Source: Oxytricha trifallax (Eukaryota; Ciliophora; Spirotrichea; Sporadotrichida; Oxytrichidae). Taken from it: a DNA stretch of 64,000 bases. A program made the position numbers and the translations under genes. Position 1 is the stretch's first letter, and the number at the start of each line of letters is the position of its first letter. The stretch spans positions 35,648 through 99,647 of the forward strand of contig ARYC01000711.1 in assembly GCA_000711775.1 (NCBI GenBank). The letters run 5' to 3'. The notes under the pieces were generated by a model. It ran no database searches, was not told where the DNA came from, and worked only from the letters and a program-made list of their open reading frames with translations. This document shows positions 25,689 through 34,900 of this stretch, piece after piece.

Positions 25689-28600
25689 TCATATTAAAGT
25701 GGACTCTACATATTTTAAAATGAGACACTTCATAAAAATATCTGAAGGTATGTATTTGAGTTTGGGAGGAGCTCTTATACTCATATCTTCCAAATCGTTT
25801 TCTTGATAATAAAAATACTTCATAATGAGAAATTAATATTAAAGTAATATAAAAAGTTAAATAATAGCATAAAATTTATTGGGAAGGGGTAAATCTCATT
25901 GAACATAAATGAGCATTATTTAAAAGTATTGGAATTCAAGCTAATAATAAGATAACAGAAAATTATTATTTGAAAAGAAACTTATTTTAATTTTAAGTAC
26001 TCTAGATAAATAATAAATATTACTTATAAGAAGATTAAATAAGAAAAAGCAATTAATTTATTGAAATCATAATTATAGATTTAATTATTTTTGAAAATTA
26101 AATAAAACCCCCAATTTTATTCTTAATAGAGGCGATGAATTTCTTTTTCACTATCAATCTCCAAATGCAAATACCTTCCAAAGAATGATTGTTGCAGTTT
26201 GTTTTTCTTGCCTTAAGCAATTTTGAAGGCATTCCCTTTCTTTAGGTCCAAAAGTTGGCCGATTCCTTTTCGAATATTTTCTTGCTTTTAAAACTCGTCT
26301 GCGATCGAATAAATTGGATGCCCAAGAATTTTTAGATGATTATTCGATATTTTTGCGGAATTCTGCCACATATCAACTATTGATTTTATACCTTCTTTTT
26401 GTGATAAGTTAGGAGTGTTATTTTATAGTACTGCTATCTCATTTTCATGCACAGATTTTTGGAGCTCTCTCCAATCAAAGTATACCATGTCATAAGTTTT
26501 CTTTACTATTTAGTAATATGAATTGATCTCTCTTTTTCGAGCTTCATCACTGAGCAGTTTCATATTTCGGAAAATATTATAAGAAAGTTTATCTTTCTCT
26601 TCTTTGTCCTCTATGTATTCGAACCTTAATTAATCCAAGCAAGTATCCCATTTTTTATGCAAGACTTCAATTCTTTCCTTGTGTTAAGAAGTCTTAACTT
26701 TTATTACTTTTTAAATGTAGATAATCTTTTCAATGAACTTTCTGAAAGTATGAATAATTTAATTTTGCTAAGTTGTATGCAACAATAATAAGTTAATGAA
26801 TCTTTACGCTTTATCTTCAATAATTGGCTGGGTAAAAACTGCACTTTAAGTAAATGCACTATAAATTGAAATTATATATTGAATTTATTTACTTTTTTAT
26901 CATTTTCTAAGATCTAAGAGAGTAGTCTTGCCCGAATTTCTTGAAACCTTTCTAAATAGCTCTCTCAATTTTCTTAGCTGATTCTTATTATTTTTGTTGG
27001 GTATTGACGTCCTCCAGTCACAGATGACGTCCTCCGGTCACAGATGACGTCAGGAAGTCACAGGTGACGTCAGGAAGTCACAAGGTGACGTCGGGAAGTC
27101 ACACTGACGTCAGGAGTTCACAGGTGACGTCCTCCGGTCACAGGTGACGTCCTCCAGTCACATATGACGTCCTCCGGTCACAGATGACGTCAGAAAGTCA
27201 CAGTATTATAAATAAGGAAATTTATTTGTAATAAACGTTCAAAGCACTCAATTTTTTACGGGAGGGTCTTATGACTGCAACAACTAGCATTTCGGGATCA
27301 CAAGTGGTGGAACTTCTTGTTCACAACCATAGAAAAATAAATAATAACATGGGTCAAGTGGCGGTAACCCCTTTACATATTTGGAGACAAAGCCTCCGAA
27401 AAGACAATTATGATAGATAATTTGTTTTTATTTAGTTGTATGAAACCTTGTAAACCCACTTAAATTTGAACTATTCTTGCCTGAAGAAGCAATATTCGAT
27501 AGATAAGTATGGCTAGTTTGGTTAATTGAAGAGCATGTAAAGATGTAAAAATTTTATAGATGAAAAAAAACAAGAAATACCATAAAAAGACTAGTTAGCT
27601 AATTTTTCGCATAAATTAGTATTGTACATACCTAAGACTGGTAATCAAATTTTTGAATAAATGCAAGAATAATGTCTTGAATGTTCAAAATATTAATGCA
27701 AACATTATAGGATGATGATTCATATAAATCCAATTAAAGGAGTTTTGCCTTACTTGAATATTGGGTCAAGAATGTGCATGAAATGATGAACAGCTACACA
27801 GACATAATAAAAGATTTTAGTCGAAAATTGTAGCAAAATAATCTAATAAAAATAAGAATTAATCAAGCTTAAAAAATACATACTCAATGTATTTTTATAT
27901 AAAAAAATTTATAATTAATTAGTAACGATGAAGTTTTTAAGATTACATTTAATATACAATCCGAAATTTTTTTATCAAATGAATTGCATCTGAGCCTTGT
28001 CAGGGTGCCAACTTCTTGAACTCAGCAATTATTTGTTTAACTTTGGTTGTTCAAACGAGGGGATCCACTCTTTTTGTCCCGCACCAAGGACACTGCCGGA
28101 AAAGTTCATAGAAATATCTTATATAGTGCTTCCCAAATCTATCACATTAAAATCTCAATATTTATTATAATGTGACCTCCTGACGTCATCTGTGACCTCC
28201 TGACGTCACCTGTGACCTCCTGACGTCATCTGTGACTGGATGACGTCAGTGTGACTTCCCGACGTCACCTGTGACCTCCTGACGTCAGTGTGACTTCCTG
28301 ACGTCACCTGTGACTGGAGGACGTCATCTGTGACTGGAGGACGTCAATACCCTTTTTGTTGTAAAATAAATTAGGCCTTCTTTATCTTAAATGTCTAAAA
28401 TAGGTCTTTGAACATCTGTTTTTTCATAATGATTATAGTCCAAATTTTGCAAAGATTTTTTCTCTTCTTAAGGATTTTGGCATCCTTGATGGCTTTTTCT
28501 CTCTATGATTAAAGTTTGAAAACTAATTACAATATAGATAGTTAATACTTACATATTCTTTCAAGATCTCTTGCCTATTAAGCAAGAAAATGCTTTTCTT

Positions 28601-29128
28601 TAAATGAAAATCATCAACTTCAAACTTTCGCTCCATAACTTTTTCAATTTTGAAATCTTCCAGACTCATAGATGGAGGTTTTAAAGATAAAATCTATTGA
28701 AGCTTATCGAAGTCAAAGTTTAGTCTGTTCGCTTTACTTTTAGCTAGAGCTTCCTTCAATCGTCTGTTTTTGATAATCATAGCATCATGAATCATTTCTT
28801 CGCACTCCATCTCATCATTAAGGATATCTTGAATTCGATTGAGATATTTATATTTACTCACTGTCTTTTTGACATCTGGTACGATGTTTAAATCAGCAAG
28901 AGAGCTCTGTCCTAGTTTGGAATGGACTGGCTTTTCTTTATTGAAATATGCGTAGAGTAACAACTCACAGCCTTTTGAAGAGTGTATTGTAAAGTACATA
29001 AAGGTATTTTTGAAACTCATTTCATGTCTATCTTGAATTTACAACTTTGTGGGCTGAAAAAGAATTAACAAAAATGGGATGAAACTTACATTGAAAAATT
29101 CGCCATTATTATCTTCTGCATCTGGCAT
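25689..29128 (-). CDS. Unknown coiled-coil protein split by a foldback element
   Basis: Starts at 29128 (MPDAEDNNGEFFN), followed by an intron (GTAAGTTT...TTTCAG). A charged helical region reads KKTVSKYKYLNRIQDILNDE, then IIKNRRLKEALAKSKANRLN. After an intron near 28550 the frame runs to the foldback element at 26999-28352 and resumes ERAIQKGFKKFGQDYSLRSQ, FTQSAVFTQPIIEDKAQRFI and KTYDMVYFDWRELQKSVHEN, then GQLLDLKKGNAFKIAQGKKN. The last coding piece (25689-25804) joins across a 320-bp IES to give LYQENDLEDMSIRAPPKLKY and TGA at 25691-25689. No family is recognised; the style suggests a structural or axonemal protein. Confidence 0.7.
25805..26124 (-). other. 320-bp internal eliminated sequence, pointer AAGAA
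   Basis: TTCTT (plus strand) lies at 25800-25804 and 26120-26124. Deleting one repeat and the AT-rich insert joins H-R-L-Y-Q-E to N-D-L-E-D-M in frame, attaching a 38-codon final segment that would otherwise be an orphan frame. Confidence 0.75.
26999..27201 (+). repeat. Left terminal array of ten GACGTC units
   Basis: Ten GACGTC cores are spaced 18-20 bp, each followed by a variable CTCCAG, CTCCGG or AGGAAG block and TCACAG. Cores in AGGA-type units form the palindrome TGACGTCA. Confidence 0.95.
27271..27786 (+). CDS. Foldback-element open frame 1 (171 codons), unknown protein
   Basis: Open from ATG 27271 to TGA 27784-27786 when TAA/TAG are Gln. It starts MTATTSISGSQVVELLVHNH, is basic and Gln/Lys-rich, and near the end carries a Cys/His cluster CLECSKYQCKHYRM that could bind zinc. 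No catalytic motif was seen. With one stop codon, an open frame of this length in AT-rich DNA is not decisive, so coding status is tentative. Confidence 0.4.
27783..28019 (+). CDS. Foldback-element open frame 2 (78 codons), overlapping frame 1
   Basis: Overlaps the end of frame 1 as ATGATGA and reads MMNSYTDIIKDFSRKLQQNN, ending LVRVPTS and TGA 28017-28019. It could be the remainder of frame 1 after a -1 shift, or chance. No family is recognised. Confidence 0.3.
28160..28352 (-). repeat. Right terminal array of nine GACGTC units (inverted)
   Basis: Nine GACGTC cores in the opposite sense, ending GGACGTCAATACCC, the complement of the left tip. The variable spacer blocks are in a different order from the left arm, so the arms are not simple copies. 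Confidence 0.95.
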
Positions 29129-29289
29129 TGTATTTACTCTTGAATAATTTTAACCCTAAAACCTAATCACGATTATTAAGGGAAAAAAATGATTTAGATA
29201 ATACACTCAAATAAGATTAGAGTTACTATTTATTTAATTGTTTTGTTTAAAAAAATTAAGGTTTTTAATAGATATTAAAACTTGTATCT

Positions 29290-30544
29290 GATTTGATTTT
29301 CTAGATTTGTATATGTAATGGCGCAGGTTTGGATTGTACACTCAATTTAAAATACAAAGTCTCATTTGCTTGTAAAATAACTTTATTAGCTATTAAATGA
29401 TGCATAGTCTTAAATGCATCTTTCCTAACAATCAGCTTACTTAATTACCCATAGGTTTTCCTGACCTCTTCTTTTGTTAGTTGCATTAAATTAACCTTTT
29501 TGTTTAGTCTTTCCAGAAGAGAGATTTCTGCAGCAATTCTTGGTTTCGAATGCTTCATGTCGTCTTCGGCCATTTATTTCTCACTTAAAGTGAACTTTTT
29601 CGAAAGAAACATTAATCGACTTTGTAATGAGCTATTCTCTTGAATTGTTAATCTACTAAGCTCTTATCTTGGTTGGAAAAATCCAATAGCTGTTGCTGAT
29701 ATAGCAGTCTGAACTTAAGTTAAACTTTCACCAAATTTTTACAAATCCTTCTAAGATTATTATGAAATTATGTTGTTGTCTTTTTCATTTGCAGCTGGGT
29801 AAAAAATATCTTGGGACTATGTCACAAAATACTGCTATGTTTGAGACATTAAACCATTATTTCTACCCATTTACAAATTTTATTAAGGGAAAATTTTAGG
29901 CTATCTCAAAGTAAGAGACTTGAAATTTGTATCAATATTTAGAGATTGTTATTTCGTTGGAGAAGTAGAATTTTCAATTGATTATCTTCTTTGAAATTTT
30001 TCAGGAGAGGGAGACTTTGAGTTTTTTTTCTTTATAACATCTTAAGGAGCCTTCTTTTCTCTTTAATAAAAATAAATTTCTTGTTGTATTTTTATAAAAG
30101 GATTATTTGGAATTTTGATTATTCTGACAGAATTTTACTATTATGTCCTGAAATATTTCTTCTTTTTTGAGCAGCATAAATAATTTTGTTTCAATTAAAA
30201 CTTAACTTCTTTATTAGATTGGGCACTTTGTGTTTGGATCCAGACTTTGGAGAGCTATTAAAAATGCTTATTATAATTTATCAATAATACAGTCCAGTGA
30301 ATAATAGACAGTACTTTTGACTTAATAAGTTTCTCAAAGTTTTATAGAGACAAAAATAATATGCATGTTAAGAGATTTTTATGGAATTAATTAAATCTAA
30401 ATAGGCATTTTTAAAATTAAGTTTGTTTCTAGTATTTTCTAAGAATAGTTAGTAAATATAACTTTTTACTTTCAATTTCTTTTTCTCATTGTTATAACTT
30501 GTTTCTTGTCGCTCATAAAATCTTTAATTAAATATCTGCTTCAT
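29290..30544 (-). CDS. Unknown charged/coiled-coil protein
   Basis: Proposed start at 30544 (MKQIFNQRFYERQETSYNNE). After an unresolved intron or IES (about 30480-30260) the frame continues YAAQKRRNISGHNSKILSEQ, KKNSKSPSPEKFQRRQSIEN, then RLMFLSKKFTLSEKQMAEDD and AAEISLLERLNKKVNLMQL, then VILQANETLYFKLSVQSKPA. The main frame has no clear stop before the next gene, so the 3' end near 29290 is approximate, and fusion with the downstream gene is not excluded. An in-frame TGA near 30197 is unexplained. No domain is recognised. Confidence 0.5.
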
Positions 30545-30947
30545 TCACTAATTAAAATGCATTATTTTATTTTTTTAAGCCCTAATTTATTAATTGACAG
30601 GCAGCTCTTTGATTCCAACTCTAATAGACAATTTTATACAAAATGTTATGCTAAGTTGACATCGAATAGAAGTGATTGTTGATATAAAATATATGAGTAG
30701 TCTTTTTCCAAGCCTACATCTTCATACATCTTTGACAAGCTCTGAATTTTCACATAATTTATGTTTGCTTGATTATAAGAAGCATTTCTAAGATTTCAAA
30801 ATTTAAATGCTTTTAATGAATTTCCAAAAAAAGCATTAATATGAAAAGACAGTCGAATTGTTTCTTAAGACATCTTTCTATTTCTAATCCATAACTACAT
30901 CATTTCTTTCATGAAAGTTTTCGAACTATTTTTTCTGCTAATTTGTA

Positions 30948-31882
30948 TCAACATCCATATCTTAATGCTAAAGTTTTTAGTTTTAAATCTAATCGTCGAT
31001 AATGAAAGCCTATATTTCATTCATTCCTTTCAGAGTATTCATTCCTTGATGCTCACCTTCAAGTTTTTCTTGATTAGTTGTAAAATTGATTTGATAGGGT
31101 TTTATACTCTCCTTGTAATATCCCATATTTATAATATTTTTATTCTATTCAAAGTTATTCAGGGTCAGGCATCTCAATCTTTTCCATTTTTAAATTTCAT
31201 AGATAGGAAATTTTTAGAGGAGCCTTTACTGCTATAAGCGTGTCGTTAGTATACTAGTTGAGAAGAGCTATGTCGTCAAAGTTTAGATAGGCAAATTCTT
31301 CATAAGCTGGATCTCTTGCCATAAGACCTAGTTCATTCTGCAAGTCTCTTATAAACCCATCAATCATCTATTCCTCTAATTTCAGAGAACTTAAGACTTC
31401 AGTATTTTACAAATAAAGTTGAAAAGCAAATTCATTGCTATATTAGAACTATTCACGTTATTACTGTATCAAGAGTTAGGCTTATCTTGGATCATTAAAA
31501 CTTTTGCCTTAGTCTTATTGTGAAGCTATAGAGTGATTCAAAAGAGATTAAGTTCAATGATTCTATAATTGACAATAAGTCCCTAACTCAAAATTAAACA
31601 TGCTTTATAGTCTTTTCTATAAGTCCAATCCCTTCTAGCACGTTTGTGATGTCATAAATACGACGCTTTTAAACCTCTAATTTTTAAGCGGCATCATTTA
31701 GATCTACACTCTTGTTTTCAGATTCTTGAATCTTACTTTTAGGTATTATTCTGTAATTTTCGAGTTAGCTCACCTAGACTGTTGTCTTGCCTCGATCTTG
31801 CGCTAGGATCTTCAGCCCTATTTATGAAATTTAATTTATCAGTAATAGTTCTCTTGGGAGTTATTTTGGAGATGAGTAACAT
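30948..31882 (-). CDS. E2F family transcription factor
   Basis: Cell-cycle transcription factor with winged-helix DNA binding. The start at 31882 (MLLISKITPKRTITDKLNFI) leads into SRQDNSLGELTRKLQ, matching the E2F 'SRYDTSLGLLTKKF' helix. Then comes the signature DLNDAAQKLEVQKRRIYDIT followed by NVLEGIGLIEKTIKH. The dimerisation part reads LEEQMIDGFIRDLQNELGLM, then FAYLNFDDIALLNQYTNDTL and IAVKAPLKI, with PDPEQ afterwards. A one-frame jump between TRKLQ and SENKSVDLNDAA is not explained by an obvious pointer. The TGA at 30950-30948 is the likely stop, but a further frame downstream (DMDVDTNQQKKQFENF) may belong to the gene. Confidence 0.85.
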
Positions 31883-31930
31883 AAATATATATTAGCTAAA
31901 AATAATTTTGAAATTATGAATTAAATTAAA

Positions 31931-34900
31931 TCAATAAATTTGCCTTATATTCCTTAATATCTCTTCTTTGTCTAATTTAATATTTAATTAGGTTTTCTAA
32001 GACAGGTTTTTAATAACTATTTCATTTTTCACAAGTTCGTCTTATCCAACGATAATTAAATGATTTGCACCTTTTTCAAGAGATTGCTTTACTTACTAAC
32101 CTAGTTTTATATTATCTGATATGATGTCAGTTTTTAAACTAAAAAAATAACTTACTTTAATTTGATATACTTAAGATAGTTTATCCCACTTTCCCATAAA
32201 TATTTTGCAATTTTAAGAAGTATAGATTTGTCCACTTCTCCGAGAGAACTTATCATAACATCAACTTTATTTGCAATATGATCTTTCTAGCTCAAACACC
32301 TTTTTTCTAGTATATTAAATATTCGTTCGATCCCCAAAGACCCACCAGCTGAAGGTATGTCATTTTTAGAGAATTAACCAATTAATTTATCATATCTTCC
32401 GCCAGCTGCAATACTTCCAATACCTAGATTTTTTTCCTCTCCTGTAAGAACAGCCTCGAAAATCATGCCAGTATAATAATCTAAGCCTCTTGCTAGTGAA
32501 GGGTCGATTTTAATTTTATCTTAAATTTCCATTGCTTATAGATAAGCAACAAGTTATTTAAGATCATCTAGAACAGGAGCATGCCCAAGCAAATGTTTTA
32601 AATCTCCAATTGCTTAAAAAGGATCATCCTGTTAAACATCAATAAATTCTTTAATTTTGATAATCTAGTCATCGTTTAAGCTCTTCTATTTCAATTCCTC
32701 TTTCACTTTATCCCAAGGTTCTTTATCTAATTTGTCTAGAGAAACGCATATTGTACCAACTTACTCTGGCTAACATTTTGCTTTTGTTACTATTGCATGA
32801 TCTAAAAGTCTACGATCATTAAGCTTGAATTTGAAATTAATTTTCAAAGAGGTTAACTGCTCTTCGAATACTTTTAGGACTTCAGCATCAGCAAACATTG
32901 GTTATGAATATTAGCCTGCTATATCGAAGTCACATTGATAAAACTCTCTATATCTACCGCACGACATATTCGGCTAGTCTCTTCGATATACTTTTCCAAT
33001 TTGAAATCGTTTTAACTTGCTAAGATTATGTGTCGCCATAAATCTACCGAAGGGTACTGTCAAGTCATATCTCAACGATAAAGCCTCTCCTCCCTAATCC
33101 GCTAAATCATAAACGAGCTTATTACCTTCTCCATACTCAAAACCCCAAAACCCCTTAGTGAGGTTTATAAGTGCTTTGATTTGTAGGGTATAGTTGGGGT
33201 CTTATTGGGGTTAGTAGAGAAATTAGGCTAATTTGCAAAATGAGAAATAGAAATTAGCGATATTTAGGGTCTATTTATTATGAGTAATATTTAGATTTAC
33301 TGCTTAAGCTTAGGTATGGTACAAGTATTAATATAGACTAAGTCAAACCAGTGTTGAATTATACAGCCATAGCAAGACTCCTACACAAGAGTGCCCCAAC
33401 CGTTAGGTATCATTGCTTGTTAGCTGTTTAACATTATAACTCAGGCTCTTGAAAACATCCTGCAAGAAAATAAAAGTTCTCACAGGTCCATATTGACTAT
33501 CTCTGTGACTCTAAGACATTAAAGTATTGGGCTCACTTTCCTCTTGACTAACGAGCTGTCATGTTTCATCGCAAGTTTCCAGACATGCGTATCTCTCCTT
33601 AGACTATAGCCAATATTTATAGACGAAATGGTATTACTTTCAAGACTGTCAACAGAGTTAAGAGAGTGATTGATTTTACAGTGCCATTTTATAGCAATAA
33701 TTTAAACTATATATATGATTAAATGCAGAGAGCTATTGATAATAACATCAAGTTCATACATGCAGATGAAGCTGTGTTTACGTTCAACACTTTTATTAAT
33801 AAGTCAAGGTACAAGAAGTATGATAACATAGAAGTTTATGACTAAAAAGTAAAGGTAGTCACCCATGCAATTTTAGCTGGTATAAGTGAAGATTCAGGCT
33901 TAGAGAGTTATGTCATTCACCCTCGCTCTATTAAGCGAGAGTAGTATATAGAGTTCCTACATAAGCTCAGAGAGAAGTATAGCAACCAAGAGATCATCCT
34001 GTTTGTTGATAACCTATCAGTTCATAAGACTAAGGAGTCTAAGAAAGCTTATGAAGACCTAAACATAACTCCTGTATACAACGTTCCCTACAGCCCTTAA
34101 TTTAATGGAATAGAATTCTACTGGAGTTAAATAAAGACTCACTACAAGAAGCTTCTGCTGTATCATCTTATGCATGACTTGCCCATCGATACAGTAGACT
34201 TGATTCAAAGCAGCTTTAAGAGAGTGTGCGTAGATATGACAACAATTTGTGCGAGAAAGGGAAGAATGAATGTTTATAAATAAGTTTTAGATTTAAACGA
34301 ATGAATATATTCACATATTAAACTGGCCATAAATGGGTTTGGCTCCTCTTTCTTCTCCTCTTCTTATGGCTTGCTTGGGCCCATATTTCTTCTTTTTGTG
34401 CCAGCTCCTGCATCTATGTTCATTTCATCTGGCTTTTAAACATCTTTATAAAGTCTCTTGCTCACTTCATGAATTTTTTGTGACTTTCTCTCTCTATGAA
34501 CCTTAGCATGCTCTTTCATAAGATATATACCAGTGCCTGATTTTCCTACAAAGTTATATGTCAAAGCTTACTTGAAAGATAAGGATGCTTCTTAAGTTCC
34601 TCTAGCCAAGCTGAGCTTATTAGAATGCCTTGCTTTCTTCTAGTCTTCAGGAGAAATAGAATATCGTTTCTTATGTGCTTCTTCAATAATTTCTCTGAGA
34701 TAATCCTCTTTTATTGTACCAAGAGCACCAAAGAAGAAGTTCCTCTCTGGGAGTTTATTAAAGAGTTGTTTCTTGGTAGGAAGGTAAACTACCACTTCCT
34801 CATCTTACATGGCATCCTCATAAAGATTAGTGACTGAAATCTCAGGGTAGTTGGGAATTTCGATTAGTTTAATCTCTTTATTTTTAAAAGCTTTCTTCTC

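Larger units (their letters stand above)
26991..28360. mobile_element. Foldback-type DNA element (26999-28352) with 8-bp target duplication
   Basis: TTTTTGTT at 26991-26998 and 28353-28360 is a perfect 8-bp direct repeat. Between them the ends match as inverted repeats: GGGTATTGACGTCCTCC on the left and its complement on the right. Each arm is an array of ~18-20 bp units (TGACGTC + CTCC or AGGA + GTCACAG). The 950-bp interior is unique and has a 171-codon open frame. The structure resembles foldback/hAT- or MULE-like elements (8-9 bp duplications), but no known family is recognised. Confidence 0.9.

Noticed and set aside
26999-28352. Regular ~20-bp repeats as a CRISPR array
   Set aside because: Units vary, there are no unique spacers of constant length, the arms are inverted, and this is a ciliate genome.
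30911-31237. Plus-strand hydrophobic 108-codon frame
   Set aside because: It is antisense to the E2F dimerisation region; hydrophobicity arises from the complement of charged AT-rich codons.
33138-33155. CCCCAAAACCCC as a true chromosome end or internal telomere
   Set aside because: It is the outer tip of a TBE terminal inverted repeat, mirrored at 37238-37254 and flanked by ANT duplications, so it is a transposon end.
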